Positions 48,127 through 60,074 of a stretch of 64,000 bases of DNA are shown here, in pieces (positions within the stretch are counted from its first letter, which is position 1; every line of letters starts with the position of its first letter). Source of the stretch: Punica granatum (taxonomy: Eukaryota; Streptophyta; Magnoliopsida; Myrtales; Lythraceae); assembly GCF_007655135.1 (NCBI RefSeq), contig NC_045128.1:12230230-12294229 (forward strand), read 5' to 3'. The notes below the pieces were generated by a model. It was not told the DNA's origin. It was given only the letters and a program-made list of their open reading frames with translations, and made no database searches. The position numbers and the translations under genes are program-made.

Positions 48127-51100
48127 GCTCCACTCGAATCCAGATCTTCAACGCGTCGATTCGAACCCATCCGAAGAACTCCTCGAAGAGCCCCAACCCA
48201 TTTACATCGGGGAAGGGCTCGACGAGGACGGTCGAGTACTTGAGATAGAGGAGAGTTTGTACTGCCTCGAGAATCGTCAACTCACCTCATTCGAGCCGAC
48301 AGAAGAAATCAACGTAGGCATCGAAGAGGAACCCCACACGCTAAAGATCGGGACAGGCCTCGATCCAACACAACGAGCTAGGATGATCGATTTCCTGAAA
48401 AAAAATCCAAGAGGTCTTCGCCTGGTCATACGCTGACATGCCGGGCCTAGATCCATCGATAGTTAAGGACTTTCTCCCGCTCGATACAGAAAACTTCCCA
48501 CCAAAACGGCAGCACCTACGGCGGCAGCGAGCCGGCCTCCTTCTCCGCATTAAGGAGGAGGTTGTCAAGCAGATAAATGCGGGATTCTTAGAAGTCTGCA
48601 ATTACTCCGAATTAGTGGCAAACGTCGTGCCCCTGTAGAAGAAGGACGGAAGGGTCCGAGTTTGCGTCGACTACCGGGACCTCAACAAAACAAGCCCTAA
48701 AGATAACTTCCCTCTGCCCCACATCGATGTCTTAGTCGACAACACTGCGCGCCACACTCAGTTCTCCTTTCTGGATGGCTTTTCTGGGTATAACCAAATC
48801 CGAATGGTTGAGGAGGACAAGATCAAAACAACCTTCATCACGATGTGGGGCACATTTTGCTACAAGGTCATGCTCTTCTGTCTTAAAAATGCCGGGGCAA
48901 CCTACCAGCGGGCAATGGTCATGCTCTTCCACAACATGATGCATAAGGAGATTGAGGTCTACGTCAATGACATGATCGCCAAGTCCAAGGAGGGGGAGGA
49001 CCACCTCGTTAATCTGAAGCGTCTCTTCGAATGTCTCAAAAAGTATAAGCTTAGGCTCAACTCGGCGAAGTGCACACTCAGCGCAAAGTCTAGAAACTGC
49101 TAGGATTTGTGGTCAACGAACGAGGCATCAAGGTCGATCTCAACAAGGTGAAAGCAATCGGGGAGCTACCTCCGCCATCGACAGTGCGTGAGGTACGGAG
49201 CTTTTTGGGGCGACTAAACTACATCGCGCGCTTTATCGCGAACCTGACAGACAAATGTCAACCCCTCTTCCGCCTGCTTAGTAAACATGCAGCGATTGAG
49301 TGGGACGATGAATGTCAGAAGACCTTTGACGACATCAAGGTGTACTTAGTTCAACCGCCGGTATTGGTCCCGCTTACACCATGTCGACCTCTCATTCTTT
49401 ACCTAACAGTGCATTGACAATCCTTGGGGTGCATGTTGGGGCAAGAGGATGAGTCCACACACGCAGAACATGCCATTTACCGCCCGAGCAAAAAGTTTAC
49501 TGAAGGGGAATCCAATTGCTCGGAGATCGACAAGCTCTGCTGCGCACTGGTGTGGGTCATGCAGAGACTTCGGTAATATACTCTCGACCACACCATCCGC
49601 TTGCTATCGAAAGCGGATCCCTTGAAATACCTACTTGGTAGCCCATCCTCCATGAGGAACATTGCAAAGTGACGCTGTTAGCTGACGGAGTACAACATCG
49701 AGTACGTGCCCCGCACGTCAGTCAAGGGGCAAGCAATTGCAGACCATTTAGCAGAGTTCCCGATTGAGGACGACACACCGATTAATTCCGACTTTCCAGA
49801 CAAAGGGATCCTCCAAGTTGACGAGGAGAAGGATGGGACCGCGTGGAAGATGTACTTCGACGGTACAGTGAATTCTATCGGTTCTAGTATTGGCGCAGTG
49901 TTGATATCCCCGAATGGACGCTATTATCCAATTGCAGCAAAAGTCGGATTTCCCCTGCACCAACAACGTGGCCGAATACGAGGCATGCATCCTTGGCTTG
50001 CAGGCGACGATTAATTTCAAGGTAAAGGAGCTAGAGGTGTTCGGGGATTCGAGGCTCACAATCTTCCAAACATTGGGATAATGGAAGACAAAGGACGCGA
50101 AGCTAGTACCTTACCATGAGTATCTTGAGGAGTTAGCGGAGAACTTTGAGAAAATCTCATTCACATATACGTCGCGCATCAAGAACCAGTTTGCAGACGC
50201 ACTTGCAACACTCGCATCAATGCTGAGCATCACAAAAGAAAACCTCATCGAGCCACTCGAGATCGAGATTGCCAAAGGCCCTGCTCACTGCGACGCAATT
50301 GAGGCGACCGATGAACAACCATGGTACGAAGACATCAAAATTTTTCTGCGAATCGGCCAATACCTGGCATTCGCCAATCGTCGGGACCGGAAAACACTCC
50401 AGCGACTCACAGCACATTACTTCCTAAGCGGAGAGACTCTTTACCGCCGTTCCTTCAACGCTACACTACTCCGGTGTGTTGACGAAAACGAGGCACAACG
50501 CCTCATGGGAGAGATACACGAAGGGAGCTGCAGACCCCACATGAACGGACTCATTCTCACCAAGAAACTCATGCGTCTGGGTTACTTCTAGTCCACCATG
50601 GAGGTTGATTGCACCAAACACGTCAGACACTACCACTTGTGCCAAGTCTACGCCGACCAGATCAAAGCACCCCCTATGAGCTACACCCGATGGCAGCCCC
50701 GTGGCCCTTTTCAATGTGGGGGTATCGATGTGATATGCCCTATCAATCCCAATGCATCCAATGGATACCTGTTCATTTTGGTGGCAATTGATTACTTCAC
50801 CAAGTGGATCGAGGCCATGACACTCACTTCAATCACTACAAATGCCGTGGCACGTTTCCTTAAACGTGACATCATCGCCCGATACGGAGTCCTCGAGACA
50901 ATCATCACCGACAATGCCAAGAACTTAAACAACAAGATCATCGACGAGCTCTGTGAGCGATTCAAAATACACCATCGCAACTCCACGCCATACCATCCCC
51001 AAATGAACGGTGCGGTAGAGGCTGCGAACAAAAACATCAAGAGGATCATCGAGAAAATGACGGTGACCTACAAGGATTGGCACGAGATGCTCCATTTTGC

Positions 51101-51568
51101 GTCTTAGTATACCGAACATCTATCCGCACTTCAACCGGGGCAACTCCGTACTCCCCAGTATACAGTATGGAAGCAGTCCCCCCAATCGAAGTGGAGATTC
51201 CTTCCATGAAGATCCTCGCCGAGTCCAAGTTTGAAGAAGCAGAATGGGCGAAGCAGCGCTTCGAGCAGCTTAATCTCATTGACGAGAAACGGCTAACGGC
51301 GCTTTGCCACGGTCAATGCTACCAACAAAGAATGGCCTGAGCATTCAATGCAAGGGTTCGCCACCGCGAGTTTTGCCCCGGTGATCTCGTTCTGCGAAAG
51401 GTCCTGCATATTGCGCCTGATTCTCGGGGCAAGTTCGCGTACAAGTATGATGGGCCTTTCGTCGTCAAGGAAGTCTTCTCCGGAGGGGCAATTATCTTAA
51501 GCGACATGGACGAGACCGAAAACGCGCTCCCAGTCAACGCCGACGCCCTCAAGAAGTACTACCCCTGA
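48127..51568 (+). pseudogene. Ogre/Tat pol: reverse transcriptase, two RNase H domains, integrase
   Basis: After the intron the frame reads IYIGEGLDEDGRVLEI and TGLDPTQRARMIDFL, then shifts at an A-run (48399-48406). Reverse transcriptase follows: RVRVCVDYRDLNK (48656), FLDGFSGYNQI (48771) and an altered active site VYVNDMIAKS (48957), where YVDD is expected. Next are FLGRLNYIARF and RNase H. The archaeal-type RNase H reads WKMYFDGTVNSIG with D near 49860, then NVAEYEACILGL and LEVFGDSRL in a shifted frame. Integrase has a damaged zinc domain, then GGIDVICPI (first D), IITDNAKNLN (second D) and GAVEAANKN (E), with a C-terminal GPF module KYDGPFVVKEV near 51445. It ends KKYYP-stop at 51566-51568. 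At least eight stops and several frameshifts are present. Confidence 0.88.
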
Positions 51569-52656
51569 TAGCCCTCTTTGTCATCCGGTGATCTCTTTGT
51601 GTTCCCATAAACATCAGGCCACCCTCCAGACGCTTATCTTCTTCTGTTTTCTTCAGGCTCTGCGCCGTTTCACCTCAGCATATTTTCTATTATCTACGCA
51701 CGTGCCCTTTCCATTCAATCCTTTTCATCCAAGGATACTTCTGAGAGAAAAAGAATAAATTTCCCGCTAGGTCGAAAACTGCCTTGAGGCAGCCTAGGCA
51801 AAAGTTGGGGAACGAGGGGCACGGCTTAAAATCCCGTAAAGGGGAGTCGTGACAAAAGAAGAGAACAAATCAATTCCTCGCTAGGCTGAAAACCCGCAAA
51901 TGGCAGTCTAGGCAAAAGTTAGAGGAACCGAGAGGTGCGATCGGACCCAAACAGGGGCGATCGTAGCAAAATGTGAGCATTTATGTGAGAAAAGTCAAAT
52001 AAAATACCCCGCTAGGTCGTTACGCATCTTGTGGCCTAAGCAAAAATTAGGGACAATTACCGGCTTGACCACGAAAGAACAGCAGCACTTCACGTGATGC
52101 TACAACGAGTAGTGGTTTGGCAGTCTTTAACGCAAGCAAACTCTCTTCGACTCTCCAGGTTCAAGACACGCCTCGAAATGAGGTCGAATCGTCGTATTCT
52201 TGATTTGGAGGATTTCAAAAGATCCCTCCCTTTACCTTTAGACATACATTCCGCGCGTCATGCTCGTTCTACGAAAAGCCTTTCTCTTTCAAGGATACGA
52301 CCACTCTCAAACGGTCATCTAGTTGGAATCCCCAAAACATCTTTACATAGATCTCTTGTACACATCGCAATTTCAGTGATTTTACGCGGCTGATATCCAC
52401 CGTTAGCTATTGTTCGTTTGTGTGCATAGAACCCTAGGGGGCGTCTCCCCCTTGGCGGGCTCCCATTTGCCCCATGTGGCATGTCGCAATCTCAAATCAA
52501 GTGGAGGGTCCTATGGGGGTCACCCGATGCGCAATGATCGGCATCCTATGTCGCTCGCTCATAATCCTGACTTGACATCAAGCAAACTGCTTTTCTTTCA
52601 ACACCCTGCTCCTACATTCCCTACGCTTTCCTATTAATATAGCATTTATAGATTTT
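51569..52656 (+). other. Ogre 3' non-coding region
   Basis: Contains three loose copies of a motif cgctaggtcgaaaac...gcctaggcaaaagttgggga (near 51766, 51867 and 52005), a pattern common after pol in Tat elements. No reading frame of interest. Confidence 0.65.
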
Positions 52657-53520
52657 CACGGGCCTCGGCCTAGCACTTTACTGCTTTCCACGGGTCTCGG
52701 CCTAACACTTTACTGCTTTCCACGGGCTTCGGCCTAACAGTTGACTCCTTTCCACGGACTTCGGCCTAGCACTTTACTGCTTTCCACGGGTTTCGGCCTA
52801 GCACTTTACTGCTTTCTGCGGGCTTCAGCCTAACACTTGACTGCTTTCCGCGGGTCTCAACCTAGCATTTGACTGCTTTCCGTGGGTCTCGACCTAGCAT
52901 TTGACTGCTTTCCAAGGGTTTCGGCCTCGCATTTTACTGCTTTTCACGGGCTTCGGCCTAGCACTTTATTGCTTTTCATGGGCCTCGGCCTAGCATTTTA
53001 CTGCTTCTCACGGGCCTTGGCCTAGCAGTTTACTGCTTTCCACGGGCCTCGGCCTAACAGTTTATTGCTTCCCACGGGCCTCGGCCTAGCAGTTTATTGC
53101 TTCCCACGGGCCTCGGCCTAGCAGTTTACTGCTTTCCACGGGCCTCGGCCTAGCAGTTTATTACTTTCCACGGGCTTCGGCCTAGCACTTTACTACTTCT
53201 CACGGGCCTTGGCCTAACATTTTATTACTTTCCAAGGGTTTCGGCCTAGCACTTTACTGCTTCCCACGGGCCTTGGCCTAGCATTTTACTGCTTTCCACG
53301 GGTCTCGGCCTATCACTTTATTGCTTCACACGGGCCTCGGCCTAGGACTTTACTGCTTCATACGGGCCTCCGCCTAGCACTTTATTGCTTCCCACGGGCC
53401 TCGACCTAGCACTTTACTACTTCCCACGGGCCTCGGCCTAGCACTTTACTGCTTCCCACGGGCCTCGGTCTAGCACTTTGCTGCTTTCCACAGGCTCCGG
53501 CCTAGCACTTTACTGCTTTG
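52657..53520. repeat. 32-bp minisatellite in the Ogre 3' region
   Basis: About 27 tandem copies of a unit like cacgggcctcggcctagcac followed by tttactgctttc, with frequent C/T and G/A variants. The period is 32 at the left end (starts at 52657, 52689, 52721). It is inside the element, before the 3' LTR. Confidence 0.95.
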
Positions 53521-55551
53521 CAGGCTCAGGCCCCTCATCTACCGTTTCATAATTTTCACCCCTCAACCACGTTGCCGTTTCGTGGCAGGTCCGTGCACTT
53601 GCACGGTTTCTCCGACACATCCAACGCAAATGAGCAAGCGACTACAGAGAGTGATACCAAGACAGTCGCCGGGACCAAAAGGGGTGCTTCTCATGATCTT
53701 TGGTTACATCCTCTATTCGAGCACGCAACCAAAGAGGGGCAAGCTATCAGCACCCAATTTTGGTCCACTAGCTCTAGAGAGGCAAAATCGTCATTTTTTG
53801 CCACCCGTGAGGGAAGTATTTCCAATTAATTACGCGAGTGTTCATGACTTTTCGGAGATAACACATTTTTCTAATCTAACACCAATTTTATGATTTTTCA
53901 AAAATAATACTATTTGGGACGTATTTGGATTTCGCGTACATCGACGTGAACTTTCAAAATTCGGAACAAAAATTCGAGATTGAAAACAATTTTATCGCAC
54001 AATATTGATCAACGAATTTTTCTGAGCATGATGGCGGTCTCGAATTATTTTTTCGACGTCCGATCAAGAAGATATAATTTTCAATTTGTACGGGCGTCGA
54101 ATTTGAAAAAAAAAATCTAATCAGAGCCGATCAGAAGTCAGACGACTTATGATCGTTGCTTGACTCTTTTCCCCCCATTCCCTGTTCTTCTTCTTCCTCT
54201 TTTCTTTCATTTTGTCTTTTCTTTTTTTCTTTTCTTCTTCTTCTCCTCTTCCTCCCTGCCATGACGGACCGAACCTGCTCTCTGACCGAATTGGAACTGA
54301 CGCCTGCACACGCCTTCTTCTCCGCAAGCTACCTCCTGCCATGGTCGCTCTTCTGCACACGTTAACTCCGGCTCGCACGGAAACCACCGAGCCGGCTCCC
54401 TCTCCTCTCCCGGCCCGAGATCCACAGCCCGGTCGCTCCTCAGCTAACGACTCCTCCCCACAACTCGACTCGTCTCGGAATTCACTCCCTCGGGACTCGG
54501 CTCGCTCTATTTCTCGCTCTCAGCTCGATTGCGGGCTTTTAGCTCGATCTTGAGCTCTCAGCTCGATCTTTCTCTCGGCTCGATGTCTATCTTGAAATTC
54601 ACGCCCCTTCTCACTTTCTCGGGACGACTCCCTCAACTCGATCCCCCGGTTCCTTTTTTTTTTGGCTCAGTTTACACACTCTCGGGATCATCTCACGCAT
54701 CCCCCACGGATCAAAAAAACTCGCCCCTAGCTCTCCCTCTCTTTCTCGCTCTCGCTCCCTCTTAGTTTCGAAAAAAGGAAACCCGTAGCTCGAACGCCCT
54801 CGGTCGGACCCTCAGCTCGCGGTATCCCTCAGCTTAGACGCCGAAAACCCCTTGCCTTCCCCTGTTCGAATCCCGGACCGAACCACAGGACCCGATTCCC
54901 CACCTCGGTTCCTCCTTCACGCGGGCAGGCTCGATCCCCGATCACGTGAGCCTCTTCCAGCGGACCGCCGGGAACCCCCTCGGAGTCGGAAGTCACCGCG
55001 ACTCATCAACACAGCCGCCCAGACCACCTCTCTCTTTCTCTCTATTTTCATTTTTTCTTCTAACCGGGGCTTCGTGCTTTCCGGGTCGAACAGGCACACC
55101 GCCCTACAGCCCCGTTTGTGCGCCCATCCCGTGCACGTCCAGCAGTTCGGCCCAGTCCAGGGGCGGCCCAGCCCAGTCCACCAGCAGCCAGCTCGCCAAC
55201 CCACGCAGCCCATCCGATTTCTTTCGGCCCAATAGCCAATCCGGCCCAATTTGGCCCAGTCCACCTCCACTGGATCTTGGCCCGTCACGGCCCGGCCCAA
55301 CTCATCCAGCATTTATATCTTTTTTTATTTTTATTTTTTACAGAATCAACCCTCAACTTCTTGAACTAGGTAAACTTCGGACTTAGTGGCATGTTTAGGG
55401 CTCCATTTCTGAATACTAATGTTTGCTTGGATGGATGTGACGTGAAATGAGCGTTCTTGGGTTTCGTGGGTGATCGAATTTGTCTCGAACTCGATTTTAC
55501 GAACTTTCGATTTTGTCTCATTTCAATCCCGAGGATGCATTTTTATTTTTT

Positions 55552-56170
55552 AGATCTGCCCAGAATTTTAAAATTCTTTTCAGTCAAGTCCCAGCCATTT
55601 TTACCATTTTCCAATTAGTCCTTGAATTTTTCAGAATTTTCCAAGCACTACAAATAACTTTTCAAGTTGTGTCAGTTTAGTCCTGGAGCAATTTTTCACC
55701 CTTTTCAGATCTGCCCCGAATTTTAAAATTCGTTTCATACAAGTCCCAGCCATTTTTACCATTTTCCAATCAGTCCTTGAATTTTCCAGAATTTTCCACC
55801 GCTGCAAGGAACTTTTCAAGTTGTTTCAGTTTAGTCCCAGGGCTATTTTCCACCCTTTTCATATCTGCCCCGAACTTTAAAATTCGTTTGAGTCGAGTCC
55901 CGGCCATTTTTAGCACGTTCCAATCAGTCCCTGAATTTTTCAGGATTTTTAAACCTGTTCCGGAAACTTTTAAAGTTGCCTCAGTTAGTCCTTGGGGCAT
56001 TTTTTCACTTTTCAGATCAGCCCGAATTTTAAAATTTTTTTCAAACAAGTCCTGGGATATTTTCAGTAATTCTTACACAGTCCCCAATTTTTCCAAAATT
56101 TTCAAATCAATCCCCTGAAACTTTATCGGAATTTTCGAATCAGTTCCTGTTCTTTTAAAATTGTTCAAAT
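55552..56170. repeat. 154-bp tandem repeat in the Ogre LTR
   Basis: Four decayed copies starting agatctgcccngaattttaa at 55552, 55707, 55861 and 56014 (periods 155, 154, 153). Each also holds a phrase like ttttccaatcagtccttgaa. Confidence 0.88.
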
Positions 56171-56806
56171 CAGTCCCTGAACATTTTCTAAAGATACCTA
56201 ACCCTTTCCTACTTGGATCCCTGACCGACAATGTATGTGCCTCGTTTAAATATTTTGTTTTCTGTAATTATATGTATACAACATGATAATACATGCTCTT
56301 TGCATGATTTTTCGCTTTCATGAGTCGGTGTCGTTTTATCGATTCCGTTAATATTATGTTTGTGTATGTTTGTATGTGTTTATCATGATCATGGCGGCAC
56401 CAATTGTGTAAAATATGTATGTTTGTTGTGCTTGACGTGATAATGTGCTCTTGATTCGTGTTTAAGCGCTTTATTTTCTCGTTTTAATCGAAACCTCACA
56501 TGAATCGGTTTAATCATGCAAACTCGACTTAAAATTAATTTTTAAATCCCAAGGTGGTCTGGAATTAGGATTCGCATCAGACGATCCATCAATGATTGGC
56601 TCGACAGTTTGAAACCCGCATATTTCGAGCATTTGGCAAAACATTAATTAATTTAATCAATAATTCCACTAACGGGGTAATTGGGATGTTCATGCGATTA
56701 ATTCACTCACTTGGCCCTAATAATTTTGGACGAATTGGTAATAAACCGGTAACACGCGTCAATAGGTTGCAAACATGCGTTGTTGCCCTTCTCAAAACTT
56801 GCAAAT

Positions 56807-56815
56807 TATATAAAA
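56807..56815 (+). promoter_or_regulatory. Candidate TATA box of the Ogre LTR
   Basis: TATATAAAA at 56807-56815, within the putative U3 and about 1.5 kb before the LTR end. It would start the R region near 56840. Confidence 0.45.
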
Positions 56816-58324
56816 CCCAAGACACGTGGCTCGATGTGACATGGACGTCTAGGAAGGACTTGCGCGTCTTGACTCGAGGCCTCACTTGATTTTAGGAAAC
56901 TCAAGTCAGGGCGTGGAAGTTCTTCTTCGATCACTTCCGGATAGATTAACCGATCATTTGGTTTTTTAGGATTCTTGACAACCCTGGAAGGTCCAGGGGA
57001 TCGGTTAGCGCCGATCACAAGTCGAGGTGGCCCGCACCGCATAATCTCTCTTTTTCGAAAATAATTTTCACCTCAAGGGCAAAATCGTCTATTTGCAACT
57101 TAGCGACACCCCTAGGCTTAGAATAAGAGAAACATTACGGTATCAGGGTAGGGATGGGTTACCTGTCTAGGCGCATGTTCATCTGCATAGCCCGTTCTAT
57201 CCGACCGATGAGTTTTTATTATTCCAACATAGTCTCAGGTAGTTAGTTCGGGTGGATTGGCTCAAAATATAAATATCGGACTAATTGTGTACTTGGTTAA
57301 AACAAAAACGGGCAATAGCGGGATAGACACTAGATTCTAGGACTTACGAGCGAAATCCATGTTCGGTAATAACTTGTAACAACCGTAGTGTCACAATATA
57401 GAACAATCTTAAAAGCAACCCACAAACACAAGACTTAATAACAGACGTCATGTACGTCAATTCCTCAGAAAATAATGCCAAATGCGAAATACTTTCCCGA
57501 GGCGATCCTTGATCGATTCACACCATGTACCCACTTTGTCTGCTTTAAGGTAGAATTTGCATGCCAAGATACCCCGGTTAATAATCGGTTAATTCACGTA
57601 AATTCGGCAATAACAAAATCCCATTGTTTGTTTATTTGTGCCCGCTTGTTACATTCTTGTACTTGTTTGTTATGCGGATCGAGTTCGATCCTTTAGGATA
57701 CGATCCATACGGGATCCAACGCCCCAATCGTAGATCACGGGGTCCAATCCCCTAACACTGAGTGCGCATCTTAATTTCTATTCTAGTCTTTTCAAACCAC
57801 ACGGTGAGCACGAGTGGAATAATAACCGAACGCGAACTAACCAGGATTCAGTTGTTGTAATTTGTATTTTATTTATTTGAGAGGACAATGTAAGGATTTA
57901 TGTTGTACATTTATTCATGTAAGAATCCCGCTCGGAGAGTGGACAGTCGGAGTATTTTTTCGAATTTACGGTGTCAAAACGTGTAAGATGAGCGGAACTT
58001 AATTAAGCGGTAATTAAATTAAAATGGCAAGCCTAGACAAGTTAGAGTACCGATAGGGTGTGCGAGATATAGGCTCGCACGTAACAGAACCCCCGAATTC
58101 GGAATCTCGAGTTTCGCAGACTATATGCCTTAGCAATTAGGTGTACCCCGTACCCCTAGACTTGGGTAACTTGCCGGCCCTCGACCTTCGGGTCGTAAAA
58201 TGGCAAGTGGTGACTATTTCTCACGTGCATCCGTCACGCGTTCCCGGTAAGGTGGACACTCACAAGCCGCGTTACATAGGCGCGCGCATGCGTGCCCAGA
58301 CGAGATAAAATTCGAGTGCGCACA

Positions 58325-60074
58325 TGAAAAATATTTTCTCTTATTTAGAGAAGATATCAACCTAACAAAATATATAAATAAACATGAAAATCCACCCAAT
58401 GAATAAATCTCCCACGAACCAAGCTTTGACCTGGTCTTCATTCATTTCCATTTAAGATGGAAATCTCCTCAATTGCCTTCCCTTCCATGGACGTCCCGGC
58501 CTTGAAGACTTTCCACTATGTAAGTGACCCCATATTCACTAGGCAATAATAAGTTCCCTTTGCATGAAATTATATTTCCAAATGAAAGGATTAACCCTGC
58601 TGCCCGTCCCAATTGCATATTTCTACTTTTTGGAAATTATTGAATTGCCATCCTTGCATCACCGACCGTTACATGGCTATCCAAATCGGGTCTTGCCACA
58701 AGTCTTAGGTCGGGTCGCATGGCTTCCTCTTCGTGGACCATCCTCATGGGCCTAATTCGGTCCATTATATGTCTAGACCAACATTTATTGCTTGAAGTTT
58801 AGAAGATGGGTGTAAATAGAGTTGTATTGATACATGTCATTGTCTAGAACTAAAAAAAATTGAGTTTATTTCTCACTCATTAATGAAATTTTTTACACTC
58901 TTTTATTTCATTTTCTCTATTTCTTTTACATTCATGGACTCCTACAAAAAAAAAAAAAAGAAGAGAGGAAATAGAAAAGTTCACTTAGTAGGGAATAACT
59001 TTTAAATGTTCGTGATTGAAGTGTTGCGCTACCTGGTAGGCTTGGATATAGGTTGAGGACAAAGGAGCGGATGGCACCATGTGGGCAGTGAATTTTTTTC
59101 AGGCATGAAAGCTGACGGAGTGCCATGTGAACCATACAAGTGTCTCCAACCAAATTCGAATGGTTTGAAATACTGATTAAAAAGAAACTCATGTATTCAT
59201 TCGATTTCATATTCGAAATGTCTTGAGCTAATCAAAATGTCTGGACTAACCAAAATGTCTTTGACGTGATTACCTACTCCGTACGTCGTTAGAGATTCAT
59301 AATGCTCTCAGAATTAGTCGGACCAAATTCAAACACTTCACGTAAAAGGAGTCTGGAAATAAATATAGTATAGAGATCTCAAAATATTATTATTGCTAGG
59401 ATCTTTCTACCCTATGTTCTATAGGTACGGAGAATAATCGGCAAGTTAAGTTAATGCTTGGATATCTCGTAATTTTTCCGAAACTTATCGTTTTGCCTTT
59501 TTCATTTCTTAAATTCCGAATGTTTCGTTTAATCCAACCAAAAACCAGGCTGAAGACATTGTTACCCCTCTAATTCGATATGAATTATGGTTCACGAAAA
59601 TTTGAGATGATCATGGTTTAAAGATGAAAAATATGTGATACCGTCCCGCGCCGGCCCTCGGAAGTTGTACCACAACTCTTATGGCCTAGAATTTGTGCTC
59701 AGTGGAGATGGATTACGCATGCTTAAATTAATATAAAGATTAGCTTTTAGGAGACATGTGGAGAAAAATTTTTGATGCTTTTGCACGTGAATGGGTTTAG
59801 TACTGCTCCTCAGATTTGGTGGCCACGTATCCCCCAAAACTTTATTCCTGCGTGGAAATATACGCAATCACATTTAGATCAGATCCAAGTAAAGAAGTCC
59901 AATGTGATGAAGTATCAACCATCGTCACCCTCCGTCTACAGTGTCTTGATGATGAATGACAGTGTGCTGCAGTGAACGTCCTGTTAATAATAAATAAATT
60001 TCAAATTTGATACTCATTATATGACCATTTATATTCCTTTATTAATTACGAAGATTTCTATTTTATTACAATAA
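58325..60074 (+). repeat. Long direct repeat, right copy (flanks the Ogre element)
   Basis: Direct copy of 40150-41894, starting tgaaaaatattttctc exactly where the Ogre 3' LTR ends. Similarity is high except in the SINE, where this copy has extra and missing bases and lacks the A-rich tail. Confidence 0.85.
59156..59350 (+). mobile_element. SINE inside the right long repeat (decayed)
   Basis: Counterpart of 40976-41170. The B box is eroded (atattcgaaatgt) and a short internal duplication (caaaatgtctggactaac) is present. No A tail remains. Confidence 0.55.

Larger units (their letters stand above)
41895..58324 (+). mobile_element. Gypsy retrotransposon of the Ogre/Tat lineage, 5' LTR missing
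   Basis: About 16.4 kb. Order: leader remnant, extra ORF1 upstream of gag, gag, aspartic protease, G-patch-like motif, intron, reverse transcriptase, RNase H, a second archaeal-type RNase H, integrase, long 3' non-coding part with a 32-bp minisatellite, and a 3' LTR of about 4.6 kb. ORF1, the intron and the extra RNase H together are diagnostic of Ogre/Tat elements. The 3' LTR ends GAGTGCGCACA at 58324. No copy of it and no tRNA-type primer-binding site lie upstream of ORF1, so the 5' LTR and start of the leader are deleted. Many stops, several frameshifts and a YVDD-to-YVND change show it is dead. Confidence 0.88.
53745..58324 (+). repeat. 3' LTR of the Ogre element (about 4.6 kb)
   Basis: Begins after the purine-rich aaagaggggcaag at 53731-53743, at the phrase atcagcacccaattttgg that is usual near Tat LTR starts. 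The initial TG appears mutated, so the start is approximate. It ends GAGTGCGCACA, following LTR-end sequence with gacactcacaagccgcgtta. It holds a GC-rich block (54120-55320), a 154-bp tandem repeat and a TATA box. Frames in the GC-rich block are compositional and not called as genes. Confidence 0.6.

Noticed and set aside
52657..53520. CRISPR-like array
   Set aside because: The units are contiguous and imperfect with no distinct spacers, and lie inside a plant retrotransposon.
53518..55386. Proline/serine-rich reading frames on both strands
   Set aside because: They overlap each other in GC-rich LTR sequence, have no domain and follow base composition.
40150..60074. Calling the 1.75-kb direct repeats the LTRs of the Gypsy element
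   Set aside because: The Gypsy element has its own LTR-type 3' end at 58324, no primer-binding site follows the left repeat, and the right repeat end lacks CA. An unknown outer element remains possible.
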